Shown: positions 1 through 6,826 of the stretch, one piece after another | Position numbering within the stretch: the stretch's first letter is position 1 | How the letters are laid out: the number at the start of each line of letters is the position of its first letter | Notes under the pieces: model-generated | What the model was told of the DNA's origin: nothing | The model's input: the letters and a program-made list of their open reading frames with translations, nothing else | Databases searched by the model: none | Position numbers and translations under genes: made by a program | Assembly: GCA_026985385.1 (NCBI GenBank) | Contig: JALSQM010000003.1 | Coordinates: 1 to 21,631, forward strand | Reading direction: 5' to 3' | DNA: 21,631 bases | From: Acidilobaceae archaeon | GTDB taxonomy: Archaea; Thermoproteota; Thermoprotei_A; Sulfolobales; Acidilobaceae

Positions 1-1
1 T

Positions 2-730
2 ATAATGGGGCGCAAGGGCCCCGTGGAGGGGGTCATAGGAATCACGCCTCCCCATCTCCAGTTCGAGCGTGAGCCGAAGGTCATACCGTGGCACGAGTTG
101 AGGATAGATGTGGGCGCCTCTTCTAGAGAGGAGGTAGAGGATCTAGGCGTTAAGCCTCTGGATCCCGTCGTGTTTAAGAAGCACTGGAGCATCTTGGGTG
201 GAGGCAAGTACCTGGCTAGCAGGGGCTTCGACGATAGGGCCGGGGTCTACGTCCTAGTGGAGCTTGCGAGGCTCGTGGACGAGGGCCTGGTTAGGCCTAG
301 GAACCACTTGATCCTAGCGTGGACCGTTCAGGAGGAACTAGGGCTCCGTGGCGCGCTCGCCATAGCCTCCAGGCTGAGGCCCAGGTACTTCGTGGCAGTC
401 GACACCATGGCCTGCTGCCGCGCCGAGATAACGGGGCCCCTAAGGCCTGGTGGGGGACCCGCGATTAGGGCCCTAGATAACGCCTACGTTGCCGACCGGG
501 CCCTCGTGGCCAGGCTCGCCAGGCTAGCCGAGTCTAAGGGTATACCATACCAGATCGCCAGCGGCGGTGGGGGAACCGATGCCGCCGCCTTCCAGAGGGT
601 CGGTGTTCAATCAGTAGCAATCGGGATCCCACTCAAGTATACCCACTCGACAGCCGAGGTGGTCTCTCTGGAGGATATATCAAACACCATTAGGCTACTC
701 TCAGCGTTAGTATCCGGAGGCCTGGGCTAG
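2..730 (+). CDS. M42 family metallo-aminopeptidase, 5' end outside the window
   Basis: Cytoplasmic dinuclear-metal aminopeptidase of the M42 family (TET-type glutamyl/leucyl aminopeptidase, often labelled endoglucanase M). The frame is open to the left edge, so the gene begins upstream; family members are about 350 residues and roughly the first 100 are missing. Numbering from the in-window Met at 5, the expected metal and catalytic residues are present in order: the bridging Asp in GFDDRAG (about 74-80), the tandem catalytic glutamates in TVQEELGLRG (110-111), an Asp ligand in AVDTMACC (133), the GGGGTDAAAF loop (187-196), and the C-terminal His in KYTHSTAE (214). These enzymes trim peptides released by the proteasome and form dodecamers in archaea (family knowledge). 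A radical SAM gene follows 15 nt downstream on the same strand, so they may be co-transcribed. Family is clear; substrate preference cannot be told. Confidence 0.92.
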   Translation: MMGRKGPVEGVIGITPPHLQFEREPKVIPWHELRIDVGASSREEVEDLGVKPLDPVVFKKHWSILGGGKYLASRGFDDRAGVYVLVELARLVDEGLVRPRNHLILAWTVQEELGLRGALAIASRLRPRYFVAVDTMACCRAEITGPLRPGGGPAIRALDNAYVADRALVARLARLAESKGIPYQIASGGGGTDAAAFQRVGVQSVAIGIPLKYTHSTAEVVSLEDISNTIRLLSALVSGGLG

Positions 731-745
731 CCCGGTGCGGCCTCC

Positions 746-1831
746 ATGAGGGTGCTTAGGGGGAGAACCCGAATCGAGGATATGATGAGTGCTTTCCGGG
801 TCGTAGGCAGGCCCTGGGGCAGGCCCCTTGTGAGGATCCACAGGCCGGCCCCGCTCATGGGGGCCGTCTTTATAGGAGTCATAGATAGGGGCACCAACGT
901 GCTACAGGTTAGGCCTACCACGCTATGCCCGCTTAGCTGTATATTCTGTAGCGTAGACGCCGGGCCCAAGAGCAGGTGGAGGGCTGCAGAGTTCGACGTA
1001 GGTGACCCGGAGTGGCTGGCGGAGTGGGCCTCGAGGGCCGCGGCCGTTAAGGGGGTCCCAGTGGAGGCTCTAATAGACGGGGTAGGCGATCCCTTCGCCT
1101 ACCCGCGTCTCGTAGAGCTCGTGAAGGCCCTGAAGGGGAGCCCGGGGATCCGCTGGGTCGCTGTCGAGACCCACGGCTGGGCCCTCACTGTAGAGCTTGT
1201 GAGGCGCCTAGAGGAGGCGGGGCTCGACAGGGTGAACCTCAGCCTAGACACCCTGGATCCTGAGAAGGCTCGAATGCTCACCGGCACCCCCTGGTATGAT
1301 GCCGCCCGGGTGGCTAGGGTGGCAGAGTTCATAGCTAGGGAGACCAGCATTGACTTGCATGTGACACCCGTCTGGGTGCCCGGGGTGAACGACGATGACG
1401 TGGTACGCATAGTCGAGTGGGCCTACAGGATAGGCGCCGGGAAGAAATGGCCTCCAGTGACGATCCAGAAAATGCTCAGGCACAAGCACGGTAGGTGGCC
1501 GCGTGGAGCCAGGGAGGTGAACTGGAAGACGTTCTGGGAGAAGCTCCGACGCATTGAAAGAGAGACCGGGCTGAGGGTTACATGGACTATGGATGAGTGG
1601 GGGATGAGGAAGGCCCCCAGGGTGCCCGAGCCCCTCAAGACGGGCTCCCGGGTGCGCGTTCTAATAGTGGCCCCGGGCTGGATTAAGGGCTACATGACGG
1701 CGGTGACCCTGGATGGGTCTAGGATTGTAAGTGTGAGGGCCCCAAGGAGCACTGGAGTTAGGGTGGGTGACGAGGTAACAGTATGGATAAAGTCCTCAAA
1801 GGATGGAATATACCTGGCGGAGACGGCATAG
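746..1831 (+). CDS. Radical SAM protein with C-terminal TRAM-like domain (COG2100 type)
   Basis: Radical S-adenosylmethionine enzyme of unknown reaction, 361 residues. The CxxxCxxC [4Fe-4S] motif is CPLSCIFC (C61, C65, C68), followed by VDAG. The radical SAM barrel runs to about residue 290, with recognisable segments at EALIDGVGDPFAYP and NLSLDTLDPEKA. The last ~65 residues (about 296-361) form a small beta-rich domain starting TGSRVRVLIVAPGW and containing GVRVGDEVTVWI, which resembles TRAM RNA-binding domains of tRNA thiomethyltransferases. This matches the uncharacterised archaeal Fe-S family COG2100, and the TRAM-like tail hints at an RNA substrate (inference). ATG 746 is chosen because the residues after it (RTRIEDMMSAFRVV) look like part of the fold; GGTG at 735 is a weak SD. 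ATG 785, after GAGGA, is the alternative. Confidence 0.85.
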   Translation: MRVLRGRTRIEDMMSAFRVVGRPWGRPLVRIHRPAPLMGAVFIGVIDRGTNVLQVRPTTLCPLSCIFCSVDAGPKSRWRAAEFDVGDPEWLAEWASRAAAVKGVPVEALIDGVGDPFAYPRLVELVKALKGSPGIRWVAVETHGWALTVELVRRLEEAGLDRVNLSLDTLDPEKARMLTGTPWYDAARVARVAEFIARETSIDLHVTPVWVPGVNDDDVVRIVEWAYRIGAGKKWPPVTIQKMLRHKHGRWPRGAREVNWKTFWEKLRRIERETGLRVTWTMDEWGMRKAPRVPEPLKTGSRVRVLIVAPGWIKGYMTAVTLDGSRIVSVRAPRSTGVRVGDEVTVWIKSSKDGIYLAETA

Positions 1832-1859
1832 GGAGACTAGAAGCCCGGCGGCGGCACTC

Positions 1860-1882
1860 CCCGGGATTGATATAGGCCCGGG
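1860..1882. terminator. GC hairpin between convergent genes, possible terminator
   Basis: Two copies of CCCGGG (1860-1865 and 1877-1882) can pair across an 11-nt AT-rich loop, 29 nt after the radical SAM stop and before the convergent exporter genes. There is no strong T-run after it, and crenarchaeal termination usually depends on T-rich tracts, so the role is uncertain. The rest of 1832-1962 shows no gene. Confidence 0.25.
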
Positions 1883-1962
1883 ACTCCACTTATAGCGGGG
1901 GGATGACCGCATGCACCTCAACCGACTCTAGTTTATGGGGACTTCAGCCTGGCGGCGACCCC

Positions 1963-3228
1963 CTAGTGGTACTCCAAGGCTCTGGCTAGTAACTTCTTGA
2001 ATATCGCAACCCCCACCAGGTAGGTGGCTATGGTGGCTATTATGGCTGGGATCGAGAATGATGCAGCATCGCTGCTGCTCATTAGGCCTAGGAGCACCGA
2101 GCGCGATGCTATCACGAAGCGGCTTAACGGCCAGTACCTCGCGAAGGCCTTCAGGTAGCCTGGTAGGACGTAGTAGGGTATAACGATGCCTCCTATAAAC
2201 ATTACTGGGAACGCTATAGCGTTTACGAGTGCACTTGCTCCCTCAGGGGTCTTAGCCAGGGCGGCGAGGATCACGCCTAGGCCTATCGTGAAGAGAGTTC
2301 CCAGCAGGAGGAACGCTACCGCGAGTAGTAAGCTCTCCGTGTTGACGACATATTTGGCGCCGGTAGCGATGCTCATGGCGGCGACAGCCGCCGCCGAGAC
2401 CCCCACGCTCGCTAGGGCTGCTAGTGTCTCTGAAGTGAATAGCTCCCAGTCTCTCATAGGCGACGCTAGCAGCACCGTTAGGGTGCCGTCCCTCCTCTTC
2501 TCGTTGACGGAGAGGGCGCCTGTGAAGAGGCCGACGAATAGCGCCTCAACACCTATCATGCTCAGGGCGTAGTAGGCCCTTAACCCACCCTTGGTGGCGA
2601 GGAGGGGTGGGGTGTAGACACTAGCGTTGACGCGGATCGGGTCACTTATGAAGCGGAGCCACCGTATGGCGTAGTACGTCCAATTCGGATATGCTCCGCC
2701 CAGCTGCGTCGAGTTGAAGTAGGTTACTATGTAGCTTATAGATACGTTGATGACCCTCCTCCTGAACTCGTTTGAGAAGGATTCTATGAAGGAGCTAGCT
2801 ATGCTGTAGGCGAAATTCCCCCAGCTCTCCTTCACGGATAATAGCTTGAGGGTGGCACTAGAGCCCTCCATGAGCGACTCTGTGAAGTTACCCGGCACTA
2901 TTAGGCCCACATCCACTTTACCGTGGAGTACGGCCTCCCTAAGGGATGTAGCGTTATGGAATGGTATCGGCTTCATGAAGCCGGTGGAGTTCATGGCCTT
3001 AATCAGAGCCTCACTAATATTATAGGGGCCCTGGAGCTGGTCGGCGTTGTAGACTCCAACCTTTATCGTGGGCGGGCTGGGGTTGCTCCAGATAGCGGCC
3101 ATGAGCCCGTACCAGAGTAGGGGGAAGATTATTACCCAAAACAGTGTCTCCTTGTAGCGTAGCATCCCTTTGAGGGAGGCATAGACCTCGCTTAGCACCC
3201 TCCATACAGTCGAGGACATCCTACGCAC
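1963..3228 (-). CDS. ABC-2 type transporter permease
   Basis: Integral membrane subunit of an ABC-2 type exporter, 421 residues. The topology fits the ABC2_membrane_3 class. There is one N-terminal helix (about 28-48, around WVIIFPLLWYGLMAAIW), then a large extracytoplasmic domain with many NxS/T sequons. A cluster of five or so helices in the C-terminal half follows, including ALFVGLFTGALSV, LLLGTLFTIGLGVILAAL and FPVMFIGGIVIPYYVLPG. The start is GTG at 3228, overlapping the last 8 nt of the upstream ATPase gene, so translation is probably coupled; ATG 3219 (codon 4) is an alternative. Together with the ATPase it should form the exporter; such systems export drugs, lipids or peptides, and the substrate is not evident here. 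The next genes across the divergent promoter include a winged-helix protein that may control it. Confidence 0.88.
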   Translation of the reverse strand: MRRMSSTVWRVLSEVYASLKGMLRYKETLFWVIIFPLLWYGLMAAIWSNPSPPTIKVGVYNADQLQGPYNISEALIKAMNSTGFMKPIPFHNATSLREAVLHGKVDVGLIVPGNFTESLMEGSSATLKLLSVKESWGNFAYSIASSFIESFSNEFRRRVINVSISYIVTYFNSTQLGGAYPNWTYYAIRWLRFISDPIRVNASVYTPPLLATKGGLRAYYALSMIGVEALFVGLFTGALSVNEKRRDGTLTVLLASPMRDWELFTSETLAALASVGVSAAAVAAMSIATGAKYVVNTESLLLAVAFLLLGTLFTIGLGVILAALAKTPEGASALVNAIAFPVMFIGGIVIPYYVLPGYLKAFARYWPLSRFVIASRSVLLGLMSSSDAASFSIPAIIATIATYLVGVAIFKKLLARALEYH

Positions 3229-4156
3229 CCCCCTCAGGCGCCTCTCCGGTGACGGCTAGGAAGACCTCTGCTAGGCCAGGCTTCCTCACCTCGACCCTCT
3301 CAATGCGGGCCCCCAGCTTGAGTAAGCGCTCGACGAGCCTTGGAAGCGCCTCCTCGGGATCCTCAGTTACATAGACAGCTCTATCCCAGCCGGCCTCCAC
3401 GAGCCTGGCCCACTCCATAGTAGGGGCTACCTCGAGGCCTGAGCCCTTCACAATAACTCTAGAGTACCTAACGTACCTCCCGATCAACTCTCCGGGGGCT
3501 CCCTCAGCTACCACCCGCCCCCTGTGGAATATGTATACATAGTCGGCCCCCTCCGCCTCATCCGGGATGTGGGTCGAGGCTATGATAGCCTTATCACCTG
3601 CAACCCTCCTCAGGAGGCTCCAAAGCGACGCCCTAGCCTTGGGGTCGAGGCCGCTCGTGGGCTCGTCTAGTATGAGCACCTCGGGATCGCCGATCAGGGA
3701 GGCGGCTATCGTGAGCCTCCTCCTCTGCCCACCACTCAGCTCGGAGACCTTCTTACGCTCGAGGCCCTCAAGACCCAGCTGCTCGAGGAGCCAGCGCGCC
3801 CTCCTCCTAGACTCCCAGGGTGGCAGCCCCCTTATGAGGCCATACCACGTGAGGTTCTCGATGACGCTCAGCTTCTCCCTGAAAGGCATGGCTTGGGGGG
3901 CGTACCCTATGCAGGAGCGGGGCCTGCTCCAGTCGCGCCCCCAGACGTCGTAGCCGCATACAAGCACCCTCCCAGAGGTAGGCCTTAAAGCCCCCGCGGT
4001 GATTGAGAGCGTTGTAGTCTTCCCGCTACCGTTAGGCCCCATGAATATGGTGAGGCCCCTACCAGCCCTAAAGCTGACGCCCCTCACCGCAACAGTGCCA
4101 TCGGGGTACACCTTCTCCAGATCATAAGCCTCCACTAGTGGCGGAGAGCCGCTCAC
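3221..4156 (-). CDS. ABC transporter ATP-binding protein (ABC-2 exporter ATPase)
   Basis: Cytoplasmic ATPase that drives the adjacent ABC-2 permease. Numbering from TTG 4231: Walker A GPNGSGKT (65-72), Q-loop Gln 113, signature LSGGQ (165-169), Walker B VLILDEP (185-191), H-loop His 221. About 90 residues follow the ATPase fold, as in CcmA/DrrA-like export ATPases. The start is ambiguous. The open frame reaches TTG 4231, and ATG 4189 is possible. I prefer GTG 4156 because GGGGGAGGAG lies just before it at suitable spacing, and because this start places the usual first strand (EAYDLEKVYPDG) near the N-terminus, giving 311 residues. The stop overlaps the permease start. A TATA-like box at 4233-4244 would give a leader of roughly 55 nt to GTG 4156 and would exclude TTG 4231. 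Confidence 0.92.
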   Translation of the reverse strand: MSGSPPLVEAYDLEKVYPDGTVAVRGVSFRAGRGLTIFMGPNGSGKTTTLSITAGALRPTSGRVLVCGYDVWGRDWSRPRSCIGYAPQAMPFREKLSVIENLTWYGLIRGLPPWESRRRARWLLEQLGLEGLERKKVSELSGGQRRRLTIAASLIGDPEVLILDEPTSGLDPKARASLWSLLRRVAGDKAIIASTHIPDEAEGADYVYIFHRGRVVAEGAPGELIGRYVRYSRVIVKGSGLEVAPTMEWARLVEAGWDRAVYVTEDPEEALPRLVERLLKLGARIERVEVRKPGLAEVFLAVTGEAPEGGA

Positions 4157-4232
4157 AGGCTCCTCCCCCTGGGGAGCAGTGATGCTCATAACATTTTCTA
4201 GTAGTATGAGACTCTGAGATTCAGAGCGCAAC

Positions 4233-4244
4233 CTATAGTTTTAG
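4233..4244 (-). promoter_or_regulatory. TATA-like element for the ABC exporter operon
   Basis: The minus strand reads CTAAAACTATAGG here, an A/T-rich block in GC-rich surroundings. With the usual 25-27 nt spacing, transcription would start near 4210, downstream of TTG 4231 but upstream of ATG 4189 and GTG 4156. Assigned by eye. Confidence 0.4.
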
Positions 4245-4251
4245 GATGTAG

Positions 4252-4277
4252 CCGCCGTGATTCCCCGGCGGGGGATC
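4252..4277. promoter_or_regulatory. Two mutually exclusive inverted repeats in the divergent promoter region
   Basis: GATTCCCC (4259-4266) pairs with GGGGGATC (4270-4277), giving eight pairs with one G-U and a GGC loop. CCGCCG (4252-4257) pairs instead with CGGCGG (4266-4271). Only one can form at a time. The element sits between the exporter ATPase and the membrane protein/winged-helix pair, so an operator for the winged-helix regulator is a reasonable idea; GC-rich chance pairing is the alternative. Confidence 0.3.
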
Positions 4278-4332
4278 CTAGCTGTCAGGTGGCAGTGAGG
4301 GCTCTGGTATTGATGAGCGTGAGGTCGAGGAT

Positions 4333-4968
4333 ATGGCTAGGCTGGGCGATCTGGTTGTGAGGACAGCCAGGTTCCTCGACGCCGTGGCGGGCGCATATGC
4401 CATGTTCTCGTATGGGATGGCTGTTCCAGGGGTATTCCTCCTCGCCTGGGCGGGTCTATACTATTTCGTCCCCGGGGCTAGCCCGGAGGTCGAGGCTTTA
4501 GTGAGTGTCGCCGCGGCCTTCGCCGGCGTCGTCCTGGGCTATCTGCTCTCGAGTATAGTGCCTCGGAGGGCCGCGGTGTACGCTGCCAGCATCCAGGGCG
4601 AGAGATCCCCCCTGGGGAGGGCCTGGTTCTGGGCTCTATTCGCTGGAGGCTACTTCGTGGGCTCTTATCTGGGGGTCCTACTGCTTGATGGATGCGGTAA
4701 CATCTGGTACCTAGGCCTGCTGTGGGCCCTCGCCCTTGTGACCCTCTACCTCTCAATCAAGTATAGGAGGGGCTGTGGCTGGCGGTGCAAGAAGACTGCT
4801 GAAGCGTTCCTGGTAAGCCTAGTCGTCGGCGTGGCTCTGGCCCCCCTAGCACTATGTACATGCAGCGTACTAGCGGGGCTGGGATCCTTAATGCTCTCCT
4901 ACCTAGCCGGGGGCTCATGGGCCATCTGGGAGGCGTCGAGGGTGTTCGAGGCCTCTAAGGCGAGGTAG
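4333..4968 (+). CDS. Six-helix membrane protein with paired cysteines, unknown function
   Basis: Not recognised. A 211-residue integral membrane protein with about six hydrophobic segments: around 28-47, 56-76, 97-118, 124-142, 157-175 and 178-197. Five cysteines stand out for a protein of this kind: C121 in DGCGN, C148 and C152 in RRGCGWRCKK on a strongly basic loop, and C175 and C177 in LCTCS at the start of the last helix pair. CxxxC plus CxC could bind a metal or form redox-active pairs (inference). GAGGT at 4321-4325 is a suitable SD for ATG 4333. The stop lies 1 nt before the GTG of the winged-helix gene, so the two are surely one transcript, divergent from the ABC exporter. It may be a sensor or accessory subunit of that exporter. 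Confidence 0.8.
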   Translation: MARLGDLVVRTARFLDAVAGAYAMFSYGMAVPGVFLLAWAGLYYFVPGASPEVEALVSVAAAFAGVVLGYLLSSIVPRRAAVYAASIQGERSPLGRAWFWALFAGGYFVGSYLGVLLLDGCGNIWYLGLLWALALVTLYLSIKYRRGCGWRCKKTAEAFLVSLVVGVALAPLALCTCSVLAGLGSLMLSYLAGGSWAIWEASRVFEASKAR

Positions 4969-4969
4969 G

Positions 4970-5308
4970 GTGACGTTGGTTGAGGACTACAAACCTATTA
5001 AGGGCCCGGCCGCCGCGATATTCAATCCTAAGAGGTTCTCTATCATGAGCGTCCTATACCTGAGGGGCGCGCTTCCAATGAAAACACTCAGGGACGCCAC
5101 GGGGCTGACTTGGGGGGATCTAGACTCTAATCTCAGATACCTGGAGCGCAGGGGGCTCGTCGCCCTTAGGAGGGTTCTAACCTCCAAGGGACCCCGCACC
5201 TACGTTGTACTAACTGATGAGGGCGCGAGGGCCTACGAGGAGCTGGTTAGCTACCTGCGCTCAACCCTAGCCAGGCGCCCCCCCGAGACTCGGGAGGCGG
5301 AGGCCTAG
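4970..5308 (+). CDS. Winged-helix DNA-binding transcriptional regulator
   Basis: A 112-residue protein built almost wholly of a winged helix-turn-helix, similar to the compact HTH_34/MarR-like group of archaea. Residues 20-36 (PKRFSIMSVLYLRGALP) form helix 1, about 37-62 form the HTH with recognition helix around TWGDLDSNLRYLERRGLV, and the wing is LRRVLTSKGPRTYVVLTDEG. A helix YEELVSYLRSTL follows, probably for dimerisation. It starts with GTG 4970, two bases after the preceding stop, so it is translationally coupled to the membrane protein. Its position beside a divergent ABC exporter suggests it represses that exporter and its own operon. Its last 42 nt overlap the 3' end of the convergent amidohydrolase gene. 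Confidence 0.85.
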   Translation: MTLVEDYKPIKGPAAAIFNPKRFSIMSVLYLRGALPMKTLRDATGLTWGDLDSNLRYLERRGLVALRRVLTSKGPRTYVVLTDEGARAYEELVSYLRSTLARRPPETREAEA

Positions 5309-6280
5309 GCTGGCTAAGAGCCTGGCGGCATTATCGTGTAGGATCGCCTCCTTCACCCACCCGGGTACTCTAAACTCTAGGTATGCCTCCACGATATCAC
5401 TCATATGTAGACCCGAGAAGTAGGGGTAATCGCTCCCGTAAAGCAGCTTCTCCACCCCGACCCGTGAAAGGGCTATCTTAACCTGGTGGAGGGTGGTCGC
5501 GCTCGTGTCTAGGTAGACGTTGTCGTGGCTCCTAGCCAGCCTCAGGGCCTCGGCGAAGTATATCCCGGGGAAGAGGTAGCTGTAACTGCCCATATGCGCG
5601 ACGATAATTGTTAAGTCCCTATGCCTCCTAGCCACTGGCTCAAGGTACCTAGGGTTCGCAGTGGTGCATAGAGCCGGGAGCTCCCATATACCCGGGTCGC
5701 AGCCCGTATGCACTATCAGCAATAAGCCCTCGGACTCGAGGTAGTCGTAGACATACTCCAACTCGGGCGCATCAGGCTTAATGAAGTGGAGGGTAGGGTA
5801 AACCTTCACGCCGACTATCAACGAATCCCTCCTTAGGCGCTCGAGCCTCTCAACGTATTCCTCGGGGCTGTTGAGCCTGCAGTAACTAGCAACCCCCAGG
5901 AGCCTACCGCCCGAAGCGTTAACGGCTTCGGCGACGAGCTCGCTGGGGGCTAGGTGGTTCTCGTAAAGCTTAACCTGATCCCTAAGAACACCCTCGGGGT
6001 CGGTCATGATACTGTAGAGGGTCGGGTGGGTCAGAGCCTTCCAGTCGTACGCAAGCGGCTGGACGGCGCTCCTGAGCAGCTCAGGTGTCACGTGCCTCCT
6101 AAGTATCTCGGGGCTAGCCTCTATAGCTATTACGAGGGCCGTTGATACCCCCGCATTATCCATTTCATGCAGTAAAACCTCAACGGCCCGACTTACATCG
6201 CCTGAAGCATCTCTGAGAGGCAGGTGCACGTGGAAGTCTATGATCCTACCTGAAAGGCTGCTAGCATCTTTTGTAGTCAA
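5267..6280 (-). CDS. Amidohydrolase-2 family metal-dependent hydrolase or decarboxylase
   Basis: TIM-barrel enzyme of the amidohydrolase superfamily, subgroup Amidohydro_2, 337 residues. This subgroup contains hydrolases and non-oxidative decarboxylases such as ACMSD and gamma-resorcylate decarboxylase. Metal-site residues are visible: DFHVH (H17, H19), a lysine in VGVKVYPTLHF (K159), LIVHTG (H191), IVAHMG (H229) and YGSDYP (D284). The HxH-H-H-D set supports an intact mononuclear site. The start is TTG 6280, since no ATG or GTG lies before the essential HxH strand; GGGGGACGGG upstream is a plausible SD. A TATA box at 6329-6335 fits as promoter. Decarboxylation or lactone hydrolysis of an aromatic or cyclic acid would fit with the CoA ligases next door, but this is inference. 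The 3' end overlaps the winged-helix gene. Confidence 0.85.
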   Translation of the reverse strand: MTTKDASSLSGRIIDFHVHLPLRDASGDVSRAVEVLLHEMDNAGVSTALVIAIEASPEILRRHVTPELLRSAVQPLAYDWKALTHPTLYSIMTDPEGVLRDQVKLYENHLAPSELVAEAVNASGGRLLGVASYCRLNSPEEYVERLERLRRDSLIVGVKVYPTLHFIKPDAPELEYVYDYLESEGLLLIVHTGCDPGIWELPALCTTANPRYLEPVARRHRDLTIIVAHMGSYSYLFPGIYFAEALRLARSHDNVYLDTSATTLHQVKIALSRVGVEKLLYGSDYPYFSGLHMSDIVEAYLEFRVPGWVKEAILHDNAARLLASLGLRLPSLGGAPG

Positions 6281-6308
6281 AGCCTGACCCGTCCCCCGGT
6301 ATCCTAGC

Positions 6309-6356
6309 GGATTAATAAGTGGAGAAGATTATATACGCTCCCTTGCAGCCTAATCC
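6309..6356. promoter_or_regulatory. Promoter of the amidohydrolase gene with flanking inverted half-sites
   Basis: A TATA box (TATATAA on the minus strand, 6335-6329) predicts transcription start near 6305, 25 nt before TTG 6280. GGATTA (6309-6314) and TAATCC (6351-6356) are perfect inverted copies flanking it, spaced like a repressor operator pair. Half-sites of six bases can arise by chance. Confidence 0.4.
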
Positions 6357-6405
6357 AGCATCAGGGCGGGGCTAGGAGCTTTACTTCTCATGTAGTACAA
6401 TAGCT

Positions 6406-6483
6406 CTTTTATGAGGTTATCTTATAGTGGTTGTAGGGGCTTAGGTTCTGGTTGAGCGAGTATATGCCTGTACCTCATGGAAG
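6406..6483 (+). ncRNA. Candidate structured RNA or leader upstream of the ligase operon
   Basis: CTTTTATGAGGT (6406-6417) can pair with ACCTCATGGAAG (6472-6483) as twelve consecutive pairs, two of them G-U, closing a 54-nt loop. It ends 35 nt before the small-protein gene. I find no tRNA arms, no clear C/D boxes and no known riboswitch core inside. It could be a leader element, a small RNA or coincidence. TATATG at 6461-6466 inside the loop could instead serve as the TATA box of the downstream operon. Confidence 0.25.
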
Positions 6484-6518
6484 CTTAATCACCTAGTGGG
6501 GATAGTGTGGGTTAAACC

Positions 6519-6821
6519 GTGAGTGGGGTGGGAGAACCGGTGAGCAGTAACGTGGAGGATGAGATCCTGGAATTGCTCCGCGAGGCCGAGGCAAAGCTCT
6601 CCGAGGCCTCCCGAAAAGCTCTGGAGGCGGGGATCCCATTCGCCTCGCTTCCCATCAAGACTATGGTGTTACCCATACTCAAGGAGATCATAGCGCAGCT
6701 CGACGGGTACCGGAACGACTTCGTGGCGGATCCCGAGCTAGAGCTGTGGCCGAGGCTGGGAGAGTATAGCGGGGGCAGGTTCGACTTCGAGCTTAAGAGG
6801 GTCAAGTGGGAGGAGGTGTAG
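6519..6821 (+). CDS. Small helical protein coupled to a PaaK-type ligase, unknown function
   Basis: Not recognised. Up to 100 residues, soluble, acidic and mostly helical: helices at about 12-38 (EDEILELLREAEAKLSEASRK) and 44-65 (LPIKTMVLPILKEIIAQLDGY), then a short tail ending FDFELKRVKWEEV. Four in-frame GTG codons lie close together (6519, 6528, 6540, 6552). GTG 6540 has GGTGGGAG upstream and may be the real start, giving 93 residues. The last codons carry GGAGGAGGTG, which is the SD of the ligase that starts 5 nt after this stop, so the two are tightly coupled. A small partner subunit or scaffold for the ligase is the simplest idea. GC-rich codon use matches the neighbours, which supports a real gene. 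Confidence 0.65.
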   Translation: MSGVGEPVSSNVEDEILELLREAEAKLSEASRKALEAGIPFASLPIKTMVLPILKEIIAQLDGYRNDFVADPELELWPRLGEYSGGRFDFELKRVKWEEV

Positions 6822-6826
6822 CCACC

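Noticed and set aside
2186..2572. 128-residue open frame on the plus strand
   Set aside because: It is antisense to the hydrophobic half of the ABC-2 permease and has no domain features.
4157..4231. TTG 4231 or ATG 4189 as start of the exporter ATPase
   Set aside because: Neither has an SD, and TTG 4231 lies before the likely transcript start. GTG 4156 has one and fits the usual N-terminus. ATG 4189 remains possible.
6411..6478. tRNA-like cloverleaf suggested by a 7-bp closing stem and GGTTC
   Set aside because: No T-arm, anticodon arm or D-arm can be drawn at proper spacing, and there is no 3' discriminator/CCA arrangement.
6806..6826. GTG 6806 as ligase start
   Set aside because: The strong SD GGAGGAGGTG at 6808-6817 would lie inside the coding region; it points to ATG 6827.
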